From Promicromonospora umidemergens (GTDB lineage Bacteria > Actinomycetota > Actinomycetes > Actinomycetales > Cellulomonadaceae), in the NCBI RefSeq assembly GCF_024171995.1, contig NZ_JAMTCT010000009.1, positions 1 to 64,000 on the forward strand: 64,000 bases of DNA, in the 5' to 3' direction. The notes below the pieces were generated by a model. That model worked only from the letters and a program-made list of their open reading frames with translations, did not search any database and was not told the DNA's origin. This document shows positions 1 to 8,256 of this stretch, piece after piece. The translations under genes and the position numbers were made by a program. Each line of letters starts with the position of its first letter. Position 1 is the stretch's first letter.

Positions 1-24
1 GGCTCATCGCAATCGAGGGTGTAG
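1..24. repeat. Left terminal inverted repeat of the ISL3 element
   Basis: This matches the reverse complement of 1391-1414 at about 20 of 24 positions. The outer GGCTC and inner GAGGGTGTAG blocks are conserved. It lies immediately beyond the transposase stop codon. Confidence 0.85.
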
Positions 25-1314
25 GTGGGGTCTGAATCCTCCGCTTTCGAGCAGGCTGCGGGCAACATAGTTCGTGAGGTTTCGGAAGCCGAGAGCAGAG
101 CCGCGGAGATGCTCGAGACGGCCGTTGATCGCCTCGGTGGGCCCATTACTGGTTCCGGGGCGGTCGAAGAACGCGAGTACGTCGGTGGCGCGTTGCTTCA
201 GGGTTCGTCCGAGGCGACGGATCTCGACCAGCGCGGCGGGAACACCGCTGGTGACGGAGTCAATGACGGATCGCATCATCGCCTTCCCCTTGTGCTTGTC
301 GGGTTCCCGGTAGGCAGCGATCATGCGCTGGTAGATGCCCCAGGTCGCTTCGACTTCCACGTGCTCCGCGATGACGAACACGGCCTCGAGTCGAGCGTGC
401 TGCTTGTCGGTGAGCAGGTTCGCGCCGGTGTGGAGGGTGCGGCGGGCCTTGTAGAGCGGGTCGCCAGCGCGGCCACGATGCCCAACAGTGGCCTGTTGGA
501 CGCGTTGCCGGCAGCGATCCAATCCGTCGCCAGCGAGGCGGACGACATGGAACGGGTCCATCACCGGGACCGCGTCGGGAAGCTCTTCGGCGGTCGCGGT
601 CTTGAACCCGGTGAACCCATCCATCGCGACGACCTCGATCCCGTCCCGCCAGGGTTTCGGACGACCAGCGAGCCATTGCTTGAACACGGCTTTGGAACGT
701 CCTTCGACCATGTCCAACAGCCGCGCCGGGCCTGTCTTATTCCGTGTCGGGGTGAGATCGATGATCACAGTCACGTACTTGTCGCCGAACCTCGTGTGCC
801 GCCAGACGTGTTCATCGACGCCGATCGTGGTGACCCCGTCGAACCGTGCGGGGTCATCGATCAGCCGGCGCTTGCCTTCAGTGATGATCGCGCTATTCGC
901 GGTATGCCACGACACTCCGAGACCGGCAGCGGCCCGGGAGACGGTGAGATGGTCGACAACGATCGCTCCCAACGCCCACTCGATCCCGCCGCGAGAGATC
1001 TTCGCTCGCGGCGGTGCCGCCCTCGCCGTGTCCTGCCGCCACGCGCGTCGACAGTGATCGCATCGGTAGCGGCGCACCCGGACCAGCAGTGTTGTCGGCC
1101 GGTGCCCGAACGGCTCGTGTGCCAATCGGCGCATTACGGTGTCGCGCGGGACGCCCTCGGTCCCGCATTTGCGACACCATGGATCCGGCTCGGCGACGCG
1201 GCACTCGATCACCGCCCGATCCGGTTCGAGGTGCTGCCCGACGGCGACGAGGCCGAGCTCGTCGAGTCGGCAGAACATGGTCAGATCGGGCGCGGCGAAG
1301 GTAGCGTGGGACAC
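4..1314 (-). CDS. ISL3-family transposase
   Basis: The 436-residue DDE transposase should cut and join the ends of the surrounding IS. The N-terminal zinc ribbon has Cys pairs at 47/50 and 85/88 (WCRKC, RCDHC). A helix-turn-helix region follows near 110-145. The catalytic core shows D167 (IGVDEHVWRH), D232 (VAMDGFTGF) and E394 (GPTEAINGR), spaced as in the ISL3 family. The length is normal and the frame is uninterrupted, so the element could be active. The start at 1314 leaves about 76 bases to the right inverted repeat, which is room for a promoter. The antisense frame is also open for 575 codons, which is only a GC-bias shadow. Confidence 0.93.
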   Translation of the reverse strand: MSHATFAAPDLTMFCRLDELGLVAVGQHLEPDRAVIECRVAEPDPWCRKCGTEGVPRDTVMRRLAHEPFGHRPTTLLVRVRRYRCDHCRRAWRQDTARAAPPRAKISRGGIEWALGAIVVDHLTVSRAAAGLGVSWHTANSAIITEGKRRLIDDPARFDGVTTIGVDEHVWRHTRFGDKYVTVIIDLTPTRNKTGPARLLDMVEGRSKAVFKQWLAGRPKPWRDGIEVVAMDGFTGFKTATAEELPDAVPVMDPFHVVRLAGDGLDRCRQRVQQATVGHRGRAGDPLYKARRTLHTGANLLTDKQHARLEAVFVIAEHVEVEATWGIYQRMIAAYREPDKHKGKAMMRSVIDSVTSGVPAALVEIRRLGRTLKQRATDVLAFFDRPGTSNGPTEAINGRLEHLRGSALGFRNLTNYVARSLLESGGFRPHLHPRLR

Positions 1315-1390
1315 GTCGAGGTCTTTCGGACGGTGAGTGTGAGAACTTCCATCCTGGAAGACCTCGACCCCTATCCGGAAACCGACGTCG

Positions 1391-1414
1391 CTACACCCTC
1401 ATCTGCGAAGAGCC
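1391..1414. repeat. Right terminal inverted repeat of the ISL3 element
   Basis: This is the inverted partner of 1-24. It marks the upstream (promoter) end of the transposase gene. Sequence beyond 1414 belongs to another element. Confidence 0.85.
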
Positions 1415-1493
1415 ATTTATGGCACGGACTACAAGTCCCGTGGCAGGGCGACAAGATTTATGGCACGGACTACAGGATTAATGGCAACGGACA
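1415..1493. mobile_element. Right end of a second, TGTC-type transposon
   Basis: On the minus strand this stretch begins TGTCCGTTGCCATTAATC and then carries two copies of a 19-base repeat (plus-strand ATTTATGGCACGGACTACA at 1415-1433 and 1456-1474). The tip itself is a diverged third copy. A terminal TGTC followed by multiple transposase-binding repeats is characteristic of Tn552/Tn402/Mu-like elements. Coding similarity to formaldehyde dehydrogenase starts immediately after 1493. I infer that this is the end of a transposon, lying mostly off the left edge, that inserted into that gene. No transposase for it is in view. Confidence 0.5.
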
Positions 1494-2441
1494 AAGGTCG
1501 GCGACCGCGTCGTCGTCTGCTCGTTCATCAGTTGCGGGAAGTGCTGGTACTGCCAGAACAAGCTGTTCTCGCTGTGCGACAACGGCAACCCGAATCCGGC
1601 GATTCCCGAGGCGCTGTGGGGTTACCCTCCCGGCGGCTGCTTCGGCTACTCCCACGCCCTCGGTGGGTACGCCGGCAGCCACGCCGACTACATCCGCGTT
1701 CCCTACGCCGACCAGGGGGCGTTCGCCGTCCCCGACGGCGTCGATGACATGACGGCCCTGTTCGCCTCCGATGCCGCCCCCACCGGGTGGACAGGCGCCG
1801 ATCAGGCCGGGGTGAAACCCGGCGACGTGGTCGCCGTGTGGGGCGCCGGTGGTGTCGGGCAGATGGCTGCGGCCGCGGCGCAGCTGATGGGCGCCGAACG
1901 CGTCATCGTGATCGACCGGCTCGACAACCGGCTCAAGCAGGTCCAACAGCACATCGGTGCCGAGACACTGAACTACGAGCAGACCAACATCGCGGTCGAG
2001 CTACGCGAACTCACCGGCGGCCGCGGCCCGGATGTGTGCATCGAGGCGGTGGGAATGGAGGCCCACAGCGACGGCCCGGGCTACCTCTACGACCAGGTCA
2101 AGCAGCAGCTGCGCTTGCAGACCGACCGCCCCACCGCCGTGCGCCATGCCATTCATGCCTGCCGCAAGGGGGGAACCGTGTTCACTCTCGGCGTCTTCGC
2201 CGGAGTCGTGGACAAGTTCCCCCTCGGTGCGGTGATGAACAAAGCACTCACCCTGCGCGGCGCCCAGCAACACGGACACCGCTACATCCCCAGCATCCTC
2301 GAGCACATGGCCCGCGGCGAACTCAAAACCGACCACCTGGCCACCCATGTGATGCCGCTGGACCAGGGTCCGCGCGGCTACGAGATGTTCAAGAACAAGG
2401 ACGACGGCTGCGTCCGAGCGGTCTTCCGGCCCGGCGGGTGA
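1494..2441 (+). pseudogene. 5'-truncated formaldehyde/alcohol dehydrogenase (zinc MDR family)
   Basis: About 315 residues are open from KVGDRVVV to the stop at 2439-2441. The family, glutathione-independent formaldehyde dehydrogenase-like zinc MDR enzymes, is usually near 390-400. Visible are the structural-zinc segment (CGKCWYCQNKLFSLC), the Rossmann motif WGAGGVGQMAA and a normal C-terminus. The N-terminal 80 or so residues with catalytic zinc ligands are gone, and an in-frame stop sits at 1479-1481 inside the transposon end. An internal ATG at 1749 could make a 230-residue product, but it would lack the catalytic domain. The gene was evidently broken by the insertion at 1493. Confidence 0.85.
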
Positions 2442-2492
2442 CCTCGCCCGGCTTCCGCCCGTCCTGTACTCGAATCGATTTGGAGGCTTCCC

Positions 2493-3056
2493 ATGGCACA
2501 GGAACTGCACGGCAAGAAGATCGCGATCCTCGCCGCCGACGGCGTCGAGCGCGTCGAACTTGAGCAGCCGCAAGGCGCGCTGCACGGCGCCGGCGCGACG
2601 ACCGAGCTGCTCTCCATCCACTCCGGCGAAATCCAGGCGCGGCAGTTCGACCTCGTCTCGGCCGGCACCTTCCCGGTCGACAAGCAGGTGCAAGACGCCT
2701 CCGTCGACGACTACGACGCGCTGCTGCTGCCGGGCGGCACGGTCAACCCCGACCAGCTGCGCACGAACAGCGACGCGGTCGACTTCGTCAAGGCCTTCGT
2801 GGCCACCGGCAAGCCGGTCGCCAGCATCTGCCACGGTCCCTGGACGTTGGTCGAGGCCGACGTCGTGCGCGGGCACCGGCTGACGTCCTGGCCCAGCGTG
2901 CGCACCGATCTGCGCAACGCCGGAGCGGAGGTCGTCGACCAGGAGGTCGTCGTCGACGGCCAGTTCACCACCAGTCGGGGGCCACAGGACCTGCCGGCCT
3001 TCTGCCCCGCGATCGTCGAGCAGTTCGCAAAGGCCCCGCAGCCCGTGTCCGGCTGA
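2493..3056 (+). CDS. DJ-1/PfpI-family protein (class I glutamine amidotransferase-like)
   Basis: The 187-residue single-domain protein matches the PfpI/YhbO-type stress proteins, reported as proteases, chaperones or deglycases acting on carbonyl-damaged molecules. It shows the N-terminal KIAILAADGVE strand, the LLLPGG loop near 75-80 and the nucleophile-elbow Cys in SICHGPW (about 113). GGAGG stands 8 bases before the ATG. It lies 51 bases after the broken dehydrogenase in the same direction, so the two probably once formed a carbonyl/aldehyde-detoxification unit. The molecular activity cannot be decided from sequence. Confidence 0.9.
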   Translation: MAQELHGKKIAILAADGVERVELEQPQGALHGAGATTELLSIHSGEIQARQFDLVSAGTFPVDKQVQDASVDDYDALLLPGGTVNPDQLRTNSDAVDFVKAFVATGKPVASICHGPWTLVEADVVRGHRLTSWPSVRTDLRNAGAEVVDQEVVVDGQFTTSRGPQDLPAFCPAIVEQFAKAPQPVSG

Positions 3057-3508
3057 ACCGAGCGGCGACCCGCACGTTCATAGTCCAGACAGCGAATCCG
3101 TTGACCGGCGCCACCCGGTCCCCGTCCCCGCGCCCTGACATTGGGCATCGCCGGGGGCTTCCGCTCGCTGCCGCCACTGGCGTTCTGGCTCTCGCGTACG
3201 ACTCTGCCCCGGTCAAGAGTCGCTACCGACGCCGGCCGGGTGTTCCGCAGCCCGTCGCCCTGGGCAAGTTCTCCCGCGGGAGTCCAGCGACACGGTGAGG
3301 TAACTTCCGGTGCTGCGCTGTGCATGACGTGGCCCGCGGGCACACTCGTCACCCGATCCGACGTCCCGTAAGACGAACGGGCGCCGGGATGCGCGCACAT
3401 CTACGACCAGCACCGCACGAGCGCCCGGCCCCGGCGTCCCGGTTGCCCCGTCCGGTGAGTGTCGCCGGGACGGGGCCGGCATACGGCACCGACACGGATG
3501 GCATCGTT
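3057..3508. other. Intergenic stretch between the PfpI gene and tniR
   Basis: About 450 bases have no convincing gene. Short frames have no recognisable domains or ribosome sites. A GC-rich hairpin at 3445-3476 is annotated separately. I searched for the expected left end of the tni transposon (TGTC then TCNGAAG) and did not find it here, so either that end is degenerate or it lies further left. Confidence 0.5.
3445..3476 (-). terminator. Possible terminator hairpin after tniR
   Basis: GCCCCGTCC (3445-3453) pairs perfectly with GGACGGGGC (3468-3476) around a 14-base loop that can itself pair. It lies 33 bases beyond the tniR stop codon in the direction of transcription. There is no clear U tract, so this is only a candidate. 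Confidence 0.4.
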
Positions 3509-4123
3509 CTACCGGCGGCCGAGGATCTTCTTGCCGTCGTCTCGAAGCTCACCGGAGGGTGAGACGTGCCGGTAGAGGGTCTGGCGGGTGATGCCCAGCT
3601 CTTTGCACAAGGCGGCGACGTTGGTGTCGGGCTGGCCCATGGAGGCGGCGGCGAGACGGACCTTGGCAGGGGTCATCTTGAACGGGCGCCCGCCCTTGCG
3701 TCCCCGGGCGCGGGCGGAGGCCAGCCCGGCGACGGTGCGTTCGGAGATCAGGGCCCGTTCGTACTCGGACAGGGCGGCGAAGATTCCGAACACGAGCTTG
3801 CCTGCGGCCGTGGTGGTATCGATGGCCGCGCCCTGCCCCGTGAGGACCTGCAACCCGACGCCCCGGGCGGTGAGGTCATCGACGATGGTGACCAGGTGGC
3901 GCAGGTTCCGCCCGAGGCGGTCCAGCTTCCACACCAACAACGTGTCCCCCTCGCGCAGCCCCTTCAGGCAGGCGGCCAGCTGGGGCCGGTCATCCTTGGC
4001 GCCGGAGGCGTGGTCCTCATACACCCGCTCGGGGTCCACGCCGGCCGCGACCATCGCGTCGCGTTGCAGGTCCGTGGTCTGCGACCCGTCGGCCTTCGAG
4101 ACCCGCACGTACCCCACCAGCAT
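3509..4123 (-). CDS. tniR: Serine resolvase of the transposon (TniR)
   Basis: The 204-residue small serine recombinase of the Tn3 resolvase/invertase type resolves cointegrates made by replicative transposition. The catalytic domain starts VGYVRVSKADG with nucleophile Ser9, and the conserved LDRLGRNL and SEYERALISERT blocks follow. The C-terminal helix-turn-helix (VAALCKELGITRQTLYRHV, about 167-185) binds res. The ATG at 4121-4123 opens straight onto the 95-base gap to tniQ, which should hold res. The length is normal for the family and no lesion is seen. Confidence 0.93.
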   Translation of the reverse strand: MLVGYVRVSKADGSQTTDLQRDAMVAAGVDPERVYEDHASGAKDDRPQLAACLKGLREGDTLLVWKLDRLGRNLRHLVTIVDDLTARGVGLQVLTGQGAAIDTTTAAGKLVFGIFAALSEYERALISERTVAGLASARARGRKGGRPFKMTPAKVRLAAASMGQPDTNVAALCKELGITRQTLYRHVSPSGELRDDGKKILGRR

Positions 4124-4218
4124 TCCGACTCCATCACGTATACGACCATTTACATGACAACACCGACTGGGCGTACAAGCCGGACGCGCGTGTTACGTAA
4201 CCAATCACCTATTCTAAG
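4124..4218. other. Candidate res recombination site
   Basis: The gap between tniQ and tniR is where Tn5053-type elements place res. It contains two short palindromes, CGTATACG (4137-4144) and GTTACGTAAC (4192-4201), 55 bases apart. AT content is higher here than in the flanking genes. These could be resolvase subsites; the crossover position is not determined. Confidence 0.45.
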
Positions 4219-5472
4219 TCACGCGAAGGGGCTGCGTCGGTCAAATGTGACAGCAGTCTTCCGGCCGGTCTGCGTCTCGCGAGCACGCACCTCGGCCAGC
4301 GTCGATGGGAGGTGTTTGCCGGGGATACCGAGGGCGATCAGGTCCTCGCGGGTGCGCTGAAAACTCGCCTCGCTGCGGGTCATAGAGGTGAGGATGGTCA
4401 GCAACTGCCTGCCTGCGGCGGGGTCGTCCTGTGCGAGGGCGATCGACCCGTTCATTGCGTCTCTGGCCTCCTTCCAGTAATCACGCGGTGCAGGGGCCGG
4501 TGGCGTGCCGTCGGGAACGGGCCGGTGGGGCTCGGGCGTCAGGAGCGGTGCCAGGGTGCCGTGAGCGGCGACCTCGCCGGCTTGGACCAGATGCAGGGCG
4601 GTGGCCGCGGCTTCGAGGAACATCTGCTGTTGGTTCCAGGGCAGCGCCTCGTACGAGCACCAGCGACCTACGAGGCCGGCGCGGACGGGTTGGCCGGTCG
4701 TCCGCCAGATGTATTGCAGGGTGCGCCGGGAGCGGGTCCGCAGCGTCGAGACGGGGGTGGATAGCTCGTCGATGAGCGTGCGTAGCAGCCGGAACCACAC
4801 GCCGACGTGCACAGAGCGGCGGGGCACGGTGACCGTGCCTGTGCGAAGGCCCTGCTGGGTGCGCCGGTCCATGGCGATGACGGCTTCCGGTGCGGCCGTG
4901 GCCTGGGTGTTCGCCTCTTGCCACGCGAGGAACGTCCCCGCGGCGCCGATGGTCGGCACCAGTGTGCAGCCGTGCTTGGGACAGCTCAGCGTCAACGGGA
5001 GCTGGGAGACGAGGGTGAAGACCGGCGCGGCAGCCATGCAGAGTGGGCAGGCTCGGCGCAGGGGCTCGGCGGTGGGCACCCAGGCCCGCCAGCCGGGCAC
5101 CCGCTGGCGACGTCGTTCCTTGGTGGTAAGGAGCACCGAGTCCTGGTGGACGTAGGTGTCGAACGCCGCCCCCGGTTCCGGCTCCGGGTCGAGCGTGTCC
5201 AGGAGCCAGGGCACCTGGCCGGCGATGGTCAGACGGTGCACGTCGCCGAGGGGCACGCCGGTGCGCTCGGCCAACGCGAGCAGCACTGCGGCCGGTGGGT
5301 CCAGGTCCAGAGCGCCGCGCTTCCGCAGGGGAGGGTCGGTTCCAGGTGGGGCGAGGTCATGCCGGAGCAGCTCTTCGACCTCCATTCTGTAGAGCTCGGC
5401 CAGCCGGGTCACCCAGGACGACAGCGCCTCGTCGTCGCGCGGTGGCGGGTGGAGCGGCCAGCGGCGCCTCAT
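4219..5472 (-). CDS. tniQ: TniQ transposition protein
   Basis: The 417-residue TniQ/TnsD-like protein is needed for transposition and target choice in Tn5053 elements. The N-terminus (LHPPPRDDEALSSWVTRLA) is the family signature. A zinc-binding cluster follows: CPLC at 142-145 and CPKHGC at 164-169. The C-terminal half is less conserved and ends in a basic tail. Its ATG overlaps the stop of tniB by four bases, so the two are probably translationally coupled. TniQ relatives are also the target-selector adaptors of CRISPR-associated transposons; no CRISPR or Cas gene is present here. Confidence 0.9.
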   Translation of the reverse strand: MRRRWPLHPPPRDDEALSSWVTRLAELYRMEVEELLRHDLAPPGTDPPLRKRGALDLDPPAAVLLALAERTGVPLGDVHRLTIAGQVPWLLDTLDPEPEPGAAFDTYVHQDSVLLTTKERRRQRVPGWRAWVPTAEPLRRACPLCMAAAPVFTLVSQLPLTLSCPKHGCTLVPTIGAAGTFLAWQEANTQATAAPEAVIAMDRRTQQGLRTGTVTVPRRSVHVGVWFRLLRTLIDELSTPVSTLRTRSRRTLQYIWRTTGQPVRAGLVGRWCSYEALPWNQQQMFLEAAATALHLVQAGEVAAHGTLAPLLTPEPHRPVPDGTPPAPAPRDYWKEARDAMNGSIALAQDDPAAGRQLLTILTSMTRSEASFQRTREDLIALGIPGKHLPSTLAEVRARETQTGRKTAVTFDRRSPFA

Positions 5473-6404
5473 GCGAGTTCGCGCTCGAACATCCGCCGTC
5501 GTTCGGTGGGACCGACGTAAGGCGCCATGAGCAGAGTGCGCTGGTTGATCGCCTCCTCGCCGGACTCGATCGCGGCCACTGCAGCGTCAGTCAGCAGATG
5601 GGCGAGCTCGCCGATGGTGCCCTCGCTGCGGGTGAGCAGGTAGCGGGCCATGTCCTCGGTGGCGATGGTCGAGCGGCGGCGCAACGGAAAGGCAGCGGCG
5701 AAGCTGGCCAACAGCGAACGCGCCTCCTCATCCGGTTCCCACCGCGGCAGAGTGAAGGGCTCAAAGCGGTTCTCCAACTGGTCATCGGAGCGGATCGCCA
5801 GATACGCCTCCCGGGTACCGACCCCGACCAGCGGGATGCGCAGCTCGTTGCCCAGGAACCGGATCAGGTTGAGGAACTCCCGCCGGGCCTCACCGCGCCC
5901 GGCAAGGACGTTGTGCAGCTCGTCGATGACCAGCACCCGCACCTCGACCGCGCGCAGCAACGACAGCGCGGCCTGCTCCAGATCGGCCAGGCGCTGGCGC
6001 GTGCGCAGCGGTGCTCCCATCGCGGCCAGCAGCGCGACGTAGAACCTGATCACCGAGGGTTCCGAGGGCATCTGCACAGCCAGCACCGGCATCTGCTCAC
6101 GATCGGAGTGAGATGTGGGCGGGTGGAGGCGGCGGAACTTCTCGATGATCATCGACTTGCCGTTGTTCGTCGGGCCGATCAGCAGCAGGTTCGGCATGCG
6201 CTGCTTGCCCGGCCACGCGTACAGCGTCTCCAGCCGGTCGAGGGCCGCGGTGGCGCGGGAGTAGCCGATCCACCGGTCAGCGCGGACGTGCCGTAGCCGC
6301 TCCTCCGCCGGTAGCCGGGCCACCGACCGGGTGCGGGCGTGCAGATGATCCAGGTTCTCACCCGCGGCCTCCTCGCCGGTCCAGTTCTGGCTCTCGCTCA
6401 CCAC
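5469..6404 (-). CDS. tniB: TniB transposition ATPase
   Basis: The 311-residue AAA-type ATPase works with TniA to capture target DNA, like MuB or TnsC. Walker A is GPTNNGKS (77-84) and Walker B is VLVIDELHN (D161, E162). A conserved WIGYSRA segment precedes the ATPase core. It overlaps tniA by 7 bases and tniQ by 4, a tight operon. The length is typical and no lesion is seen. Confidence 0.93.
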   Translation of the reverse strand: MVSESQNWTGEEAAGENLDHLHARTRSVARLPAEERLRHVRADRWIGYSRATAALDRLETLYAWPGKQRMPNLLLIGPTNNGKSMIIEKFRRLHPPTSHSDREQMPVLAVQMPSEPSVIRFYVALLAAMGAPLRTRQRLADLEQAALSLLRAVEVRVLVIDELHNVLAGRGEARREFLNLIRFLGNELRIPLVGVGTREAYLAIRSDDQLENRFEPFTLPRWEPDEEARSLLASFAAAFPLRRRSTIATEDMARYLLTRSEGTIGELAHLLTDAAVAAIESGEEAINQRTLLMAPYVGPTERRRMFERELA

Positions 6405-8128
6405 TGCTCGATCTCCTCGAATGGAACCACGGAACCCGAGCCAGAGGCGCCGGCAGTGTCGTCAACGGGGGCCGGAGTGTCACCGGGCGGCGGCGCCACG
6501 GTGGGCTTGGCTCGTGGGGACGCGGGGCCCGCTTGGTTGCGGCGTTCGGCGTTGCGGCGGGCCTTGCGCGTGGTGGAGCGGGCGGTGTCGGTGACGGTGC
6601 GCATTTGCTCGACCATCCGGAACAGCGCCCCCTCGTCCACCTGTGCTCGGCCCTGGTCGCGGAGCCGCTGCAGTGCCGCGCGGTGCTCCCACACGCTCAC
6701 CGCCGGGTACGACAGGGTCCGGTAGGGCACCGGCAGGTAAGACCCGCCCTCGGGATCGAGGACCCAGATGCGGCTGAGGTCGCGCGGGTCGCGGCGGATC
6801 ATGAACCGGCCCAGTCGGTCGCGGCGGGCGATCCACGGCTTGAGGGCGTCGCTGAAGTAGTGCACGTGGTCGATGACGAACCCAGTCCGGGTCAGGGTTC
6901 GGCGGAACACCGGCAGGAAGTCCACCAGGAACACGCTCTCATTGGCCACCGTCACCGCAGACGTCGCGGCATTGCCGGCGGCCCAGCGGGCCTGCGGGGT
7001 CTGCCCGGTCGTGCCGTGGACTTCGCCGTGATAGCTCGCCACCGCCAGGGCCAGCCACTTCTCCAGTTCTGCGACCGTCAGCACGGCCTTGGCATTGGAG
7101 TCGTAGCTGCCACGCTGGGCCGGGTTGGAGAACGTCGTGCCGGGCAGCTCGTGAACCATCTCCATCAGCGTGCCGATGACCCGCTCGACGATGCCGCCGT
7201 AGTGCGGGCGTCCCAGGGGCCGGTAGCGCAAGGTGATGCCGTGCTCCTGACAGCCCCGCCGCAGGGCCTCGCTCTTGAACTCCGCGGCGTTGTCCAAGAA
7301 CAGCTCGCCGGGCTTGCCGGCCATCGGCCACTCCACCTCGATCCCGAGGCGCTCCAGCCAGGTCCGCTTGTCGGTGACCATGTGCGCCAGACACAGCCCG
7401 ACCGACAGCGACGAGGGCGCCTCCAAGGTGATCACCAGGCCCACGAGGGACCGAGAGAAAACGTCGATCGCGACTGTCACGTACGGCCGGCCGATCGGCA
7501 GGCGGTGCCGCTCGTCGACCACGATCAGGTCCACCACGGTGTGGTCGACCTGGACCTGCTCAAGGACGCCGGTCACCGGCGGCACCCGGCCACCGGCTGA
7601 CTCCAGCGACCGGGCCGCGTCTGGCCCCTCGCGGGCCGCTGTCCCGGCGTGTGGGTCAAGGGCGTCGATGCGGCGCACGATCACGCCGCGTGAGGGAACA
7701 GGCAGGCCCCGGGTGCGGCACGTCCGCGTGATCTCGCGGTGGACTGCTGCGGTCTTCTTCCGCTGCCGCGTCAGGTAGTGCTTGCGCAGCGCCTCCCGGA
7801 TCACCGCCTCAACCTCGGCCGGCAGTCGCTCCCCGCCGCGGCCGCCGCTGGAGCGACCCGGGATCAGGTCTGAGACCACGCCCTGTCCCTCGCGCCACCG
7901 CCGCAGCAGGACATAGACCTGCCGCCGCGAAATACCCAGCTGCTCGGCGACAGCCTCCACCGCTTCCCCGCCGGCCGTTCCGGCCTTCGCCAGCGGGCCG
8001 ATCGCCTCGGCTCGGCGGACCGCCAGCGCCCACACCTCATCGGAGACGGTCAACAGACCGCGCTCCGGAATCAGGTCATCGTCGACCGTCTCGTCGTGCA
8101 CAGGACTATGGAACAACGCACCGGTCAT
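6398..8128 (-). CDS. tniA: TniA transposase (DDE integrase type)
   Basis: The 576-residue transposase has an RNase-H-like fold, as in Mu A or retroviral integrase. I chose the ATG at 8126-8128 because a longer frame, open to 8221, would read through the terminal repeat. Counted from this start, the N-terminal helix-turn-helix (LGISRRQVYVLLRRW) is near 64-78 and the catalytic triad is D195 (VQVDHTVVD), D279 (FLDNAAEF) and E315 (GIVERVIGT). A Mu-type C-terminal beta-barrel follows. Family members are about 560 residues, so the gene looks whole. About 66 bases separate the start from the terminal repeat. Confidence 0.93.
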   Translation of the reverse strand: MTGALFHSPVHDETVDDDLIPERGLLTVSDEVWALAVRRAEAIGPLAKAGTAGGEAVEAVAEQLGISRRQVYVLLRRWREGQGVVSDLIPGRSSGGRGGERLPAEVEAVIREALRKHYLTRQRKKTAAVHREITRTCRTRGLPVPSRGVIVRRIDALDPHAGTAAREGPDAARSLESAGGRVPPVTGVLEQVQVDHTVVDLIVVDERHRLPIGRPYVTVAIDVFSRSLVGLVITLEAPSSLSVGLCLAHMVTDKRTWLERLGIEVEWPMAGKPGELFLDNAAEFKSEALRRGCQEHGITLRYRPLGRPHYGGIVERVIGTLMEMVHELPGTTFSNPAQRGSYDSNAKAVLTVAELEKWLALAVASYHGEVHGTTGQTPQARWAAGNAATSAVTVANESVFLVDFLPVFRRTLTRTGFVIDHVHYFSDALKPWIARRDRLGRFMIRRDPRDLSRIWVLDPEGGSYLPVPYRTLSYPAVSVWEHRAALQRLRDQGRAQVDEGALFRMVEQMRTVTDTARSTTRKARRNAERRNQAGPASPRAKPTVAPPPGDTPAPVDDTAGASGSGSVVPFEEIEQW

Positions 8129-8194
8129 GCACACCTGTACGGACACGCCGGCAGATCGCACTCGTGTGCACAGAGTCCGAACATGCAGGTCACC

Positions 8195-8220
8195 TACGCA
8201 GACGACTTCGGACATTGACA
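8195..8220. repeat. Terminal inverted repeat (IRi) of the tni transposon
   Basis: Reverse complement TGTCAATGTCCGAAGTCG, continuing TCTGCGTA, aligns base for base with the Tn5053/Tn402 repeat (TGTCA, then TC.GAAG.CG.CTGC). It fixes the right boundary of the element at 8220. The SDR start codon lies 36 bases further on. Confidence 0.8.
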
Positions 8221-8256
8221 TGGATGTTCCGCTTGACGTCGACGGGGGAGTTGGAC

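Larger units (their letters stand above)
1..1414 (-). mobile_element. Complete ISL3-family insertion sequence
   Basis: The element is bounded by imperfect 24-base inverted repeats at 1-24 and 1391-1414. Both read GGCTCWTCGCA at the outer end and GAGGGTGTAG at the inner end. It holds one transposase gene on the minus strand. The window starts exactly at the left tip, so the target duplication (8 bases in ISL3 elements) cannot be checked. The right flank is the end of a different transposon, so this IS appears to have jumped into, or next to, an older element. Confidence 0.9.
3509..8220 (-). mobile_element. Tn402/Tn5053-family transposon (tniA-tniB-tniQ-res-tniR)
   Basis: This is the complete transposition module in canonical order: DDE transposase, AAA ATPase, TniQ, res region and serine resolvase. 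The right tip at 8195-8220 reads, on the minus strand, TGTCAATGTCCGAAG and onward, close to the Tn5053/Tn402 terminal repeat as I remember it. The left boundary given is only the end of tniR. The other terminal repeat was not found, so cargo between it and tniR could include the PfpI gene or extend beyond the window. The five bases after the tip (8221-8225, TGGAT) would be the target duplication. Confidence 0.88.

Noticed and set aside
25..1752. 575-codon plus-strand frame over the ISL3 transposase
   Set aside because: It is antisense to a well-supported transposase, has no domain and runs through the inverted repeat; GC-bias shadow.
3509..8128. CRISPR-associated transposon because of TniQ and a TniB ATPase
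   Set aside because: No CRISPR array or Cas gene and canonical Tn5053 gene order with resolvase.
8129..8221. Longer tniA frame starting at 8221
   Set aside because: It would translate through the terminal repeat and start outside the transposon.
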